Below, one piece after another: positions 1 to 7,156 of a stretch of DNA of 11,443 nucleotides (its first letter is position 1; the number at the start of each line of letters is the position of its first letter). The DNA is from Ruminococcaceae bacterium UBA3329 (GTDB lineage Bacteria > Bacillota > Clostridia > Oscillospirales > Acutalibacteraceae), in the NCBI GenBank assembly GCA_002361875.1, contig DERX01000037.1, positions 1 to 11,443 of the forward strand, in the 5' to 3' direction. The notes under the pieces are model-generated. The model saw only the letters and a list, made by a program, of their open reading frames with translations, did no database searches and had not been told where the DNA came from. The position numbers were made by a program, and so were the translations under genes.

Positions 1-5
1 TGAAT

Positions 6-21
6 TATAATCAGTATTATA
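6..21. repeat. Short AT inverted repeat before xpt
   Basis: TATAAT (6-11), CAGT, ATTATA (16-21) form a perfect 6-bp dyad with a 4-base loop directly upstream of the xpt ribosome binding site. It could be the -10 element of an xpt promoter or a weak leader hairpin. The flanking DNA needed to decide is outside the window. Confidence 0.3.
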
Positions 22-42
22 TTGACGAATGAGGATGAATGT

Positions 43-627
43 ATGAAACTGTTAGAGGATAGAATTTTAAAAGACGGTAAAATTTTCGAGGGAAATGTCC
101 TTAAGGTTGACAGTTTTTTAAACCATCAGCTCGACATTAAGCTTCTTTCTGCTATCGGTGCAGAGCTAAAAAACAAATACAACGACTGTGACATTACAAA
201 GGTACTCACCATTGAGGCTTCAGGCATCGGTGTGGGCTGTATGGTGGCGCAGTTTTTTAATTGTCCCCTTTTGTTTGCAAAGAAAACTAAAACAATCAAT
301 ATTAAGGGCGATGTTTACACAAGTAAGGTTGAATCCTTTACACATCGCTGTGTTTATGATATAATCGTTTCAAAGGATTTTCTTTTACCTGAAGATAATG
401 TATTGATTGTTGACGATTTTCTTGCAAAGGGAAATGCACTCAACGGACTTATTGACATTGTTAATCAGTCAGGTGCACATCTGGCAGGCTGCGGAATTGC
501 AATTGAGAAGGCGTTTCAGGGCGGCGGAGATGAACTCAGAGCCCGTGGAATCCGCGTTGAATCAATGGCAATTATCGAAGAAATGGACTGTAAAAACGGT
601 ACTCTCACTTTCGGCACAAGGAACTGA
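43..627 (+). CDS. xpt: Xanthine phosphoribosyltransferase
   Basis: This 194-residue cytoplasmic enzyme transfers the phosphoribosyl group of PRPP to xanthine, giving XMP for purine salvage; the family also accepts guanine weakly. The N-terminal signature NVLKVDSFLNHQLD (residues 18-31) is typical of Xpt. The PRPP-binding loop VLIVDDFLAKGNA lies at about 120-132, and the C-terminal part (IAIEKAF, RVESMA) also matches the family. Length equals the usual 190-195 residues. I chose the ATG at 43 because GAGGA at 31-35 sits 7 bases before it and the protein then begins like known Xpt. A TTG at 22 would only add a non-homologous extension. It is the first visible gene of an operon; the next gene starts 41 bases after its stop and encodes a purine-nucleoside-type binding protein, which fits salvage. 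The promoter and any purine riboswitch lie outside the window. Confidence 0.95.
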   Translation: MKLLEDRILKDGKIFEGNVLKVDSFLNHQLDIKLLSAIGAELKNKYNDCDITKVLTIEASGIGVGCMVAQFFNCPLLFAKKTKTINIKGDVYTSKVESFTHRCVYDIIVSKDFLLPEDNVLIVDDFLAKGNALNGLIDIVNQSGAHLAGCGIAIEKAFQGGGDELRARGIRVESMAIIEEMDCKNGTLTFGTRN

Positions 628-642
628 CAGCTTATGCTGTTA
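625..642 (+). other. Small hairpin in xpt-lipoprotein spacer
   Basis: ACAGC (627-631) and GCTGT (636-640) pair around a TTAT loop, and the stem can extend by a G-T and a T-A pair. It overlaps the xpt stop codon. It is followed by A-rich rather than T-rich sequence, so it is not an intrinsic terminator. It may affect mRNA processing or stability, or have no role. Confidence 0.35.
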
Positions 643-668
643 AAATAAAAACAAAGGAGAAAAACACT

Positions 669-1976
669 ATGAAAAACCTCAAAAAAGTTCTCGCAGTGCT
701 TATGGCTGTTGCTCTTATCGTAACAGTATTTGCAGCTTGCGGGAAAAAAGACGAAGGTAATACGCCTTCCTCAACCAAAGCTCCAGAGAAAACAGGTATG
801 AGCGCTGACCTTCTTCCCCGTCAGGAGATTAAGACCGATGTTAAAATTCCCGCAGAATTCAAAATCGGACTTATTTGTCTTCACGACGAAAACTCTACTT
901 ACGACAAGAACTTCATCGATTCACTCAAATCAGCAGCAAAAGGCATGGGTCTTACCGACGAACAGGTAATTATCGTTCCTAACATCGGCGAAGACACCGG
1001 TTGTTATGATGCAGCAGTTGACCTTGCAAAGAACAAGGGCTGTTCAGTAGTTTTTGCTGACTCATTCGGTCACGAATCATTTATGAAGCAGGCTGCACAG
1101 GAATATCCGAATGTTCAGTTCTGCCATGCAACAGGTACTTCATCAAAAACAGCAGGTTTTGAGAACTTCCACAATGCTTTCGCAAGCATCTATGAAGGCC
1201 GTTACCTTGCAGGTATCGCAGCAGGTATGAAGCTTAACGAAATGATTTCTGCCGGCAAAATTACTGCTGAACAGGCAATCATTGGTTATGTAGGCGCATT
1301 CACGTACGCTGAAGTTGTTTCGGGTATGACATCATTCTTCCTCGGCGCACGTTCGGTTTGCCCGTCAGCTACAATGAAGGTTCGTTACACAGGTTCTTGG
1401 TATGACCAGGCAAAAGAGCAGGAAGCCGCAACAGCTCTTATTGAGCAGGATAAGTGCGTACTTATCAGCCAGCACGCTGACTCACTCGGTGCACCCACAG
1501 CTTGCGAGCTTAAGAACGTTCCCAATGTTTCTTACAACGGCAGCACATATTCAGCAGGTGAAAACACATTCATCATTTCTTCAGCTATTAACTGGGCTCC
1601 GTACTTCCAGTACATTATTGAACAGACTGTTAAGGGTGAAAAGATTGACACTGACTGGGTAGGTACAATCGCAACAGGCTCTGTTGTTCTTTCAGGCATT
1701 AACCAGAGCGTTGCAGCAGACGGCACAACAGAGGCTATCAATAAAGCAATTGAAGAGTTCAAGGCAGGCACTCTTCATGTATTTGATACAAGCAAATTCA
1801 CTGTTGAGGGCAAAAACCTCGCTGAATACAAAGTAGACCTTGACGGTGATAAAACAAACGAAACAAATGTTATTCATGACGGTTATTTCGATGAGTCAAA
1901 CGCTAAGGACTTCCGTTCTGCTCCGTACTTTGACATTATCATCGACGGCGTTACAAACCTTAACCAAGAGTTTTAA
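669..1976 (+). CDS. BMP/PnrA-family nucleoside-binding lipoprotein
   Basis: This 435-residue extracellular, lipid-anchored solute-binding protein is expected to capture purine nucleosides (or related bases) for the ABC transporter encoded next. Residues 1-23 form a lipoprotein signal peptide: positive start, hydrophobic 7-22, then FAAC with Cys24 as the lipidated residue. A polar, Pro/Ser/Thr-containing linker runs to about residue 62, followed by the BMP domain from about 64. Family-like segments include DSFGHESFMKQAAQEYP (131-147), SIYEGRYLAGIAAG (173-186) and GYVGAFTYAEVVSGM (206-220). Relatives are the PnrA/TmpC and NupN-type guanosine-binding proteins; exact substrate cannot be read from sequence. 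A C-terminal segment (about 371-430) with a DLDGD stretch lies beyond the core. AAAGGAG at 653-659 precedes the ATG by 9 bases. The gene uses more C-ending codons (AAC, ATC, TTC, TAC) than its neighbours, suggesting high expression. Confidence 0.9.
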   Translation: MKNLKKVLAVLMAVALIVTVFAACGKKDEGNTPSSTKAPEKTGMSADLLPRQEIKTDVKIPAEFKIGLICLHDENSTYDKNFIDSLKSAAKGMGLTDEQVIIVPNIGEDTGCYDAAVDLAKNKGCSVVFADSFGHESFMKQAAQEYPNVQFCHATGTSSKTAGFENFHNAFASIYEGRYLAGIAAGMKLNEMISAGKITAEQAIIGYVGAFTYAEVVSGMTSFFLGARSVCPSATMKVRYTGSWYDQAKEQEAATALIEQDKCVLISQHADSLGAPTACELKNVPNVSYNGSTYSAGENTFIISSAINWAPYFQYIIEQTVKGEKIDTDWVGTIATGSVVLSGINQSVAADGTTEAINKAIEEFKAGTLHVFDTSKFTVEGKNLAEYKVDLDGDKTNETNVIHDGYFDESNAKDFRSAPYFDIIIDGVTNLNQEF

Positions 1977-1988
1977 GCCGTAAATCTA

Positions 1989-2002
1989 TTACAGTCCTGT
2001 AA
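1989..2002. promoter_or_regulatory. Perfect dyad TTACAG-TC-CTGTAA
   Basis: Six-base half sites TTACAG (1989-1994) and CTGTAA (1997-2002) flank TC, 12 bases after the lipoprotein stop and just before the terminator hairpin. As DNA it could be a repressor site. As RNA, TTACA/TGTAA with loop GTCC would compete with the lower part of the terminator stem. Function is unproven and a chance dyad is possible. Confidence 0.3.
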
Positions 2003-2048
2003 CAAATGCAAGGGGGCATTACCTTATGTCCCCTTGTGTGTTGTTTTT
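2001..2048 (+). terminator. Intra-operon terminator-like hairpin (probable partial terminator)
   Basis: CAAGGGGGCAT (2009-2019) pairs with ATGTCCCCTTG (2026-2036), one G-T pair included, around the 6-base loop 2020-2025. The stem can extend downward, with AACAA (2001-2005) pairing TTGTT (2041-2045) across a bulged G. The run TTGTTTTT ends at 2048. This meets the form of a Rho-independent terminator, yet lies inside a transport operon, between lipoprotein and ATPase. A leaky terminator here is a common way to make more binding protein than membrane components. No good promoter is visible between it and the ATPase gene, so read-through is expected. Confidence 0.75.
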
Positions 2049-2065
2049 CCAGACAAATCTAACAC

Positions 2066-2072
2066 AGGGGGA
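2066..2072 (+). promoter_or_regulatory. Ribosome binding site of the ABC ATPase gene
   Basis: AGGGGGA sits 9 bases before TTG at 2082 and only 3 bases before TTG at 2076. The spacing favours initiation at 2082. The open frame reaches back to 2034, but that codon lies inside the 3' arm of the terminator hairpin and has no ribosome binding site. Confidence 0.6.
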
Positions 2073-2081
2073 ACTTTGATT

Positions 2082-3614
2082 TTGAACGCATTGGAATTAA
2101 AAAATGTTACTAAGCGATTCGGCGATGTTATCGCAAATAAAAATATCAATCTTACTGTCAGATCCGGTGAAATCCTTGCAATATTAGGCGAAAACGGAAG
2201 CGGTAAAACCACTCTTATGAATATGATTTCCGGCATCTATTATCCTGACGAAGGCGAAATCTTTGTAAACGGAAACCCTGTTACCATCAGTTCTCCCAAA
2301 GATGCTTTTGACCTTAAAATAGGTATGATTCATCAGCACTTTAAGCTTGTTGACCTTTTTACCGCTACTGAAAATATAGTGCTCGGAATCCATGACAAAC
2401 ATAAATTTAATCTTAAAAATGCTGAAAAAAAAGTTGCTGAAATTTCGGCTAAATATGGGTTTGACATTGACCCCAAAAAGAAAATATACGAAATGTCAGT
2501 TTCTGAAAAGCAAACAGTTGAAATTGTTAAAGTTCTTTACAGAGGCGCTGACATACTGATTTTGGATGAACCCACTGCGGTTTTAACTCCTCAGGAAACA
2601 GAAAAGCTGTTTAATGTTATTAAGAACATGAAAAAAGACGGCAAGTCGATTATCATAATAACGCATAAAATGCACGAGGTATTATCAGTTTCCGACAGAG
2701 TTGCAATTCTTCGCCGCGGTGAATATATAGATACTGTTGTTACTGCCGAAACAAATGAGGCAGAGCTTACGGAAATGATGGTCGGTAAGAAAATTTCACT
2801 CAATATTAACCGAACAGAGCCGAAAGAGCCGACTGACAGACTTATAATTGAAAATCTTAATTTAACTAACGCAGAGGGCGTTAAGGTACTTGACGATATT
2901 TCATTTACTGCTAAAAGCGGTGAAATTTTGGGCATTGCAGGTATTGCGGGCAGCGGACAGAAAGAACTGCTCGAATCTATTGCAGGATTAATAAATTCGT
3001 CAAAAGGAAATATTACATATATCGACCCGTCAAACAATAATAAAATCGACCTTCGCAAGAAAACCCCTGTTCAGATTCGTGAACTCGGCGTCCGTCTTTC
3101 ATTTGTTCCCGAAGACAGACTCGGTATGGGTCTTGTCGGGAATATGGATATTATCAATAATATGATGTTGAGAAGCTATAAAAACGGGCATTCGATTTTC
3201 CTTGATAAAAAGCCGCCGAAACAGCTTGCAAATAAAATTATTGACGAGCTTGAGGTTGTAACTCCGAGTGCTACAACACCTGTAAGACGGCTTTCGGGCG
3301 GTAATGTTCAAAAAGTTCTTGTCGGCAGAGAAATTGCCGCCGCCCCCACTGTTTTGATGGCGGCATACCCCGTACGAGGACTTGATATTAACTCATCTTA
3401 CACTATATATAATTTGCTGAACAAACAAAAGGAAAACGGTGTTGCAGTAATTTTTGTCGGCGAAGATTTAGATGTTTTGCTTGAGCTTTGCGACAGGATT
3501 CTTGTTATAAGTTCGGGTGCTGTTTCGGGAATTGTTGACGGCAGAACAGCAAAGAAAGAAGAAATCGGTCTTTTAATGACTAAGGCGAAAGGAGCAAAAG
3601 AGAATGAAAAATAA
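2082..3614 (+). CDS. ABC transporter ATPase, two nucleotide-binding domains (nucleoside/sugar type)
   Basis: This cytoplasmic energy subunit drives purine-nucleoside uptake through the two permeases that follow. From the TTG at 2082 it has 510 residues, the usual size for this fused double-domain type (NupO/RbsA/MglA relatives). Domain 1 has Walker A GENGSGKT (36-43), Walker B ILILDEP (158-164) and the switch His195, but a changed signature MSVSEKQ (138-144). Domain 2 has a degenerate Walker A-like GIAGSGQK (287-294), signature LSGGN (404-408), an altered Walker B region VLMAAYP (424-430) and Glu460 where the switch His would be. One composite site should therefore hydrolyse ATP and the other be degenerate, as in relatives. 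The start is inferred from the ribosome binding site at 2066-2072; TTG at 2076 is the alternative. Its end overlaps the next gene by 11 bases. Confidence 0.92.
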   Translation: MNALELKNVTKRFGDVIANKNINLTVRSGEILAILGENGSGKTTLMNMISGIYYPDEGEIFVNGNPVTISSPKDAFDLKIGMIHQHFKLVDLFTATENIVLGIHDKHKFNLKNAEKKVAEISAKYGFDIDPKKKIYEMSVSEKQTVEIVKVLYRGADILILDEPTAVLTPQETEKLFNVIKNMKKDGKSIIIITHKMHEVLSVSDRVAILRRGEYIDTVVTAETNEAELTEMMVGKKISLNINRTEPKEPTDRLIIENLNLTNAEGVKVLDDISFTAKSGEILGIAGIAGSGQKELLESIAGLINSSKGNITYIDPSNNNKIDLRKKTPVQIRELGVRLSFVPEDRLGMGLVGNMDIINNMMLRSYKNGHSIFLDKKPPKQLANKIIDELEVVTPSATTPVRRLSGGNVQKVLVGREIAAAPTVLMAAYPVRGLDINSSYTIYNLLNKQKENGVAVIFVGEDLDVLLELCDRILVISSGAVSGIVDGRTAKKEEIGLLMTKAKGAKENEK

Positions 3615-4710
3615 AATCAAAAAAACTCATGAACCTCTTTTCCATATTTCAAAGCGAACCGATATTTCCTTTTCCCGCGGAGTAGCAATAAGAATTATTG
3701 CCATTTTAGCGGCGCTTGTTGTCTGTGCAATTGTTACAAAGGTCTTTACGGGCGACGACCCGATTTCAATTTTTAAAACCATTTACCTGGGCGCATTCGG
3801 TTCAGGCAGAACTCTTGTTACAATCCACGAAATTGCAATACTTCTCTGTATTTCACTTGCTGTTACGCCTGCATTCCGAATGAAATTTTGGAATACCGGT
3901 GCAGAAGGACAGGTTCTTATAGGCTGTCTTTCAACTGCTATGTGTATGTTCTACCTCGGCGGAAAAGTTCCCGACGGTATTCTTATTTTACTTATGGCAA
4001 TTTTCGCAATAGTTTCGGGTATTATTTGGGCAGTTATTCCCGCTTTTTTCAAGGCTCATTGGGGAACAAACGAAACTCTGTTCACGCTAATGCTTAACTA
4101 TGTTGCTATTCAACTCATCGAATTTTTCTTAAAGGTTGCCGACAAAACAGGCTCAAATGTTGTCGGTCCCGACCTTTTAACTCACGGTTGGTTTCCGAAG
4201 CTTTTCGGGACAAACTATTTACTTAACATACTGATTGTTGCCATACTTACTATTGTTCTTTACATATATCTGAATTACAGCAAGCACGGTTATGAAATTT
4301 CGGTTGTAGGTGAGAGTGAAAATACCGCAAAATATATCGGTATAAATGTTAAAAAAGTTATTGTCCGTACTATGGCAGTTTCAGGTGCTATTTGCGGTCT
4401 TGCGGGTCTTTTACTGGTAGGCGGTGCGTCACATTCTATCGACTCAAACCTTGCAGGCGGAAGAGGATTTACTGCAATAATGGTTTCGTGGCTGGCTAAA
4501 TTTAATCCGATTACAATGATTTTAACATCTCTTCTCATTGTTTTTCTTGAACGCGGAGCTGACGAGGTTGCATCAAAGTTCGGTCTTAATGCGGACTTTT
4601 CGGCAATACTTACAGGTATCATTCTTTTCTTCATTATAGGCTGTGAATTCTTCATTAACTATAAGATTAACTTTAATCGCAGTAAAAACAACAAAAAGGA
4701 GGAGAAATAA
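3604..4710 (+). CDS. ABC transporter permease (BPD_transp_2), first subunit
   Basis: This 368-residue integral membrane protein is one half of the translocation channel for the BMP-type transporter; it resembles NupP-like nucleoside permeases. Hydrophobic segments lie at about 28-46, 74-90, 104-118, 123-146, 160-176, 204-223, 255-273, 289-316 and 332-352. Family landmarks are FWNTGAEGQVLIG (95-107), the cytoplasmic coupling-loop region EISVVGESENTAKYIGI (231-247) and GGRGFTAIMVSWLAK (285-299). The N-terminus (1-27) and C-terminal tail (355-368) are Lys/Arg-rich and probably cytoplasmic. The ATG overlaps the ATPase stop region, and AAAGGAG (3588-3594) lies 9 bases upstream, consistent with translational coupling. 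The next permease gene follows after one base. Substrate is inferred from context, not from the sequence itself. Confidence 0.92.
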   Translation: MKNKIKKTHEPLFHISKRTDISFSRGVAIRIIAILAALVVCAIVTKVFTGDDPISIFKTIYLGAFGSGRTLVTIHEIAILLCISLAVTPAFRMKFWNTGAEGQVLIGCLSTAMCMFYLGGKVPDGILILLMAIFAIVSGIIWAVIPAFFKAHWGTNETLFTLMLNYVAIQLIEFFLKVADKTGSNVVGPDLLTHGWFPKLFGTNYLLNILIVAILTIVLYIYLNYSKHGYEISVVGESENTAKYIGINVKKVIVRTMAVSGAICGLAGLLLVGGASHSIDSNLAGGRGFTAIMVSWLAKFNPITMILTSLLIVFLERGADEVASKFGLNADFSAILTGIILFFIIGCEFFINYKINFNRSKNNKKEEK

Positions 4711-4711
4711 G

Positions 4712-5695
4712 ATGGATATAATTGCTCAATTTATCTCCCGTGCGATTTTGCAGGGAACTCCCCTTCTTTACGGCGCAACAGGTGAAATAATCACAGAAAA
4801 ATCGGGCAACTTAAACCTCGGTATTCCGGGAATTATGTATATAGGCGCAATTTCGGGTGTTATCGGCGGTTTCTTTTACCAAAATGAAGCTGAATCAGTT
4901 GAGCCGATTTTAGCTGTTCTTATTCCTCTTTTATGCTGTCTATTAGGCTCACTTTTAACATCGCTTCTTTACTGCTTTTTGACCGTTACACTTAAGGCAA
5001 ACCAGAATGTTACAGGTCTTGCAATTACAACCTTCGGAGTTGGCTTCGGCAACTTTTTCGGCGGTTCACTTATTAAAATTGTAAAAAGCGATGTACCCTA
5101 CCTTTCTCTTGTTAAAATTGCAAAAGCATTTAAAACCCCTGTTTTCTCGTTTTCAGAAGATATGGACAGCTTTGGAAAAATGATTTTTTCACACGGATTT
5201 ATGGTCTATTTAGCGATTATTATTGCTCTTGTTTCGGGTTTTATTTTGAAAAGAACAAGGGCGGGTTTACATCTTCGTTCAGTTGGTGAAAACCCCGCAA
5301 CAGCCGATGCCGCAGGCATCAATGTTACTCTTTATAAATACCTTGCCACATCAATAGGCGGTATGATTGCGGGGCTCGGCGGTCTTTTCTATATTATGGA
5401 TTACAGCAACGGAATTTGGTCGAATAACGGATTTGGTGACAGAGGCTGGCTTGCAATTGCAATTGTTATTTTCTCAATTTGGAAACCGAGCCTTTCAATT
5501 TTAAGCTCATACCTTTTCGGCGCACTGTATATTCTTTTCAACTATATCAATGTTCCGATGATGTATATTCCTCTTATTCAAATGTTGCCGTATGTCGTTA
5601 CAATACTTGTTCTTATTGCAACAAGTATCCGTAAGAAGCGTGAAAATCAGCCGCCCAATGCACTCGGCGTTACATATTTCCGAGAAGAACGATAA
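4712..5695 (+). CDS. ABC transporter permease (BPD_transp_2), second subunit
   Basis: This 327-residue multi-pass membrane protein is the second channel subunit, like NupQ, and should pair with the preceding permease. Conserved stretches are GEIITEKSGNLNLGIPG (24-40), the coupling-loop region TRAGLHLRSVGENPATADA (182-200) and GFGDRGWLAIAIVIF (239-253). Hydrophobic segments cover about 40-55, 66-92, 100-118, 162-178, 208-227, 245-256, 259-278 and 284-304. I chose ATG 4712 because AAGGAGG (4696-4702) lies 9 bases before it and the protein then starts like its relatives. A GTG at 4643 would read through the preceding gene's end without a ribosome binding site. The two permeases have the paired order normal for BMP-dependent nucleoside transporters. 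The following FAD protein gene starts only 18 bases after this stop, so it is very likely on the same transcript. Confidence 0.93.
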   Translation: MDIIAQFISRAILQGTPLLYGATGEIITEKSGNLNLGIPGIMYIGAISGVIGGFFYQNEAESVEPILAVLIPLLCCLLGSLLTSLLYCFLTVTLKANQNVTGLAITTFGVGFGNFFGGSLIKIVKSDVPYLSLVKIAKAFKTPVFSFSEDMDSFGKMIFSHGFMVYLAIIIALVSGFILKRTRAGLHLRSVGENPATADAAGINVTLYKYLATSIGGMIAGLGGLFYIMDYSNGIWSNNGFGDRGWLAIAIVIFSIWKPSLSILSSYLFGALYILFNYINVPMMYIPLIQMLPYVVTILVLIATSIRKKRENQPPNALGVTYFREER

Positions 5696-5713
5696 TTTTC
5701 AGGAGTTTTATTT

Positions 5714-7108
5714 ATGACAAACAATTTTGATGTAATTATTATCGGCGCAGGCCCTTCGGGTATTTTTTGTGCTTATGAGCTTTTAAACAAGAAGCCCGAT
5801 GCTAAAATTCTTATGATTGAAAAAGGCAGGTCAATTGAACGAAGAGCCTGCCCCAAGCGTAAGACTAAAAAGTGCGTTGGCTGTAATCCATGCTCAATAA
5901 CCACGGGCTTTGCGGGTGCAGGCGCATTTTCCGACGGAAAACTCTCACTTTCACCTGATGTCGGCGGCAATCTCCCCGAAATTCTCGGATACGAACAAAC
6001 AATGGAGCTTTTAAAAGAAGCTGACAAGGTTTATCTTGATTTCGGTGCTGACAAAAATGTTTACGGTGTCAACAAGCAAAAGGAAATCGAAGAAATCAGA
6101 AGAAAAGCGATTAACGCTAACCTTAAACTTATTGAATGTCCAATACGCCACTTAGGTACTGAAGAAGGCTACAAAATTTACGGCAGGCTTCAGCACTACC
6201 TTGAAGAAAAAGGTTGTAATATTATCTTTGACACAATGGTTGAGGATATTATTATTGAGGACAACTGCGTTAAAGGCATAAAAGCAAACGGCGAAACCTA
6301 CTATTCTGACCGTATTGTTGCGGCTGTCGGCCGTGAAGGCGCTGAATGGCTCAGCCACATTTGCCAAAATCACGGTATTGAAACACAGGTTGGTACAGTT
6401 GATGTGGGCGTAAGGGTTGAGGTCAGAGATGAAGTAATGAAATTCTTAAATGAAAATCTTTACGAGGCAAAGCTCGTTTACTACTCCCCTACCTTTGACG
6501 ATAAAGTACGTACGTTCTGTACCAATCCTTCAGGTGAGGTTGCTACCGAGTATTACGACAACGGTCTTGCTGTTGTAAACGGTCACGCTTACAAATCGGC
6601 GGAATATAAAACGAACAACACTAACTTTGCTCTTCTTGTTTCAAAAAATTTCACAAAGCCGTTTAAATCACCCATTGAATACGGTAAGCACATTGCACAG
6701 CTCAGCAATATGCTTTGTGACGGTAAAATTCTTGTTCAGACTTACGGTGACTTTAAGAGAGGCAGAAGAACAACCGCAGAGCGTCTTTGCAGAAACAACC
6801 TCATTCCTACTCTTAAGGACGCAGTCCCCGGTGACTTGTCACTTGTATTCCCTCACAGAATAATGGTTGACATTCACGAAATGCTTGAGGCGCTTGACAA
6901 GGTAACTCCCGGTATTGCCAGCGATGAAACTCTGCTTTACGGCGTTGAGGTTAAATTCTATTCAAATAAAGTTGTTGTTAACGATGACTTTGAAACGAGC
7001 GTTAACGGTCTTTACGCCATCGGCGACGGAGCGTCCGTCACAAGAGGTCTTATGCAAGCGTCTTCAAACGGAATCAGCGTTGCGCGGAGCATTATGAAAA
7101 CTCTTTAA
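5714..7108 (+). CDS. FAD-dependent dehydrogenase-like protein (COG2509-type), function unknown
   Basis: This 464-residue, probably cytoplasmic flavoprotein has an N-terminal Rossmann dinucleotide-binding motif GAGPSG (11-16) after a hydrophobic beta strand. It has a C-terminal FAD-contact segment GLYAIGDGASVTRGLMQASS (432-451). This layout matches bacterial proteins annotated as uncharacterised FAD-dependent dehydrogenases. Near the N-terminus is a compact four-cysteine cluster, Cys46, Cys54, Cys57 and Cys60 (C-x7-C-x2-C-x2-C), followed by the Gly-rich GFAGAGAFSDGKLS (65-78). The cysteines could hold an Fe-S cluster or zinc, or be redox-active; which is not decided. AGGAG (5701-5705) lies 8 bases before the ATG. 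The gene follows the transporter by 18 bases and is closed by a strong terminator, so it is the last gene of the purine operon. A role in purine metabolism is suggested only by position. Confidence 0.85.
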   Translation: MTNNFDVIIIGAGPSGIFCAYELLNKKPDAKILMIEKGRSIERRACPKRKTKKCVGCNPCSITTGFAGAGAFSDGKLSLSPDVGGNLPEILGYEQTMELLKEADKVYLDFGADKNVYGVNKQKEIEEIRRKAINANLKLIECPIRHLGTEEGYKIYGRLQHYLEEKGCNIIFDTMVEDIIIEDNCVKGIKANGETYYSDRIVAAVGREGAEWLSHICQNHGIETQVGTVDVGVRVEVRDEVMKFLNENLYEAKLVYYSPTFDDKVRTFCTNPSGEVATEYYDNGLAVVNGHAYKSAEYKTNNTNFALLVSKNFTKPFKSPIEYGKHIAQLSNMLCDGKILVQTYGDFKRGRRTTAERLCRNNLIPTLKDAVPGDLSLVFPHRIMVDIHEMLEALDKVTPGIASDETLLYGVEVKFYSNKVVVNDDFETSVNGLYAIGDGASVTRGLMQASSNGISVARSIMKTL

Positions 7109-7116
7109 TAAAAATT

Positions 7117-7143
7117 AAACGGGGCTAAAAAGTCCCGTTTTTT
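7117..7143 (+). terminator. Rho-independent terminator ending the purine operon
   Basis: AAACGGGGC (7117-7125) pairs with GTCCCGTTT (7132-7140), one G-T pair included, around the loop TAAAAA, and the T-run covers 7138-7143. It starts 8 bases after the FAD gene stop. It ends 13 bases before the ABC-F start codon, so it separates the two units. Confidence 0.9.
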
Positions 7144-7156
7144 AAGGTAAAAAAAT

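Noticed and set aside
22..42. TTG start extending xpt by seven residues
   Set aside because: ATG 43 has a GAGGA ribosome site at proper spacing and matches the family N-terminus.
1..42. Purine riboswitch before xpt
   Set aside because: Too short, and no aptamer core sequences are visible; if present it is outside the window.
2591..3058. 155-codon antisense open frame in the ATPase gene
   Set aside because: It is opposite a well-supported gene, has low-complexity Ser/Leu/Ile-rich composition and no ribosome site; a shadow frame.
4290..4655. 121-codon antisense open frame in the first permease gene
   Set aside because: Shadow of the membrane protein coding strand with no recognisable domain or start signal.
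4643..4711. GTG start extending the second permease into the first permease gene
   Set aside because: No ribosome site there; ATG 4712 has a perfect AAGGAGG, and the extra residues do not resemble the family.
7080..7109. Promoter TTGCGC-18-TTTAAT for the ABC-F gene
   Set aside because: The -35 matches only three of six bases and the predicted start would fall at the foot of the terminator stem; too weak to call.
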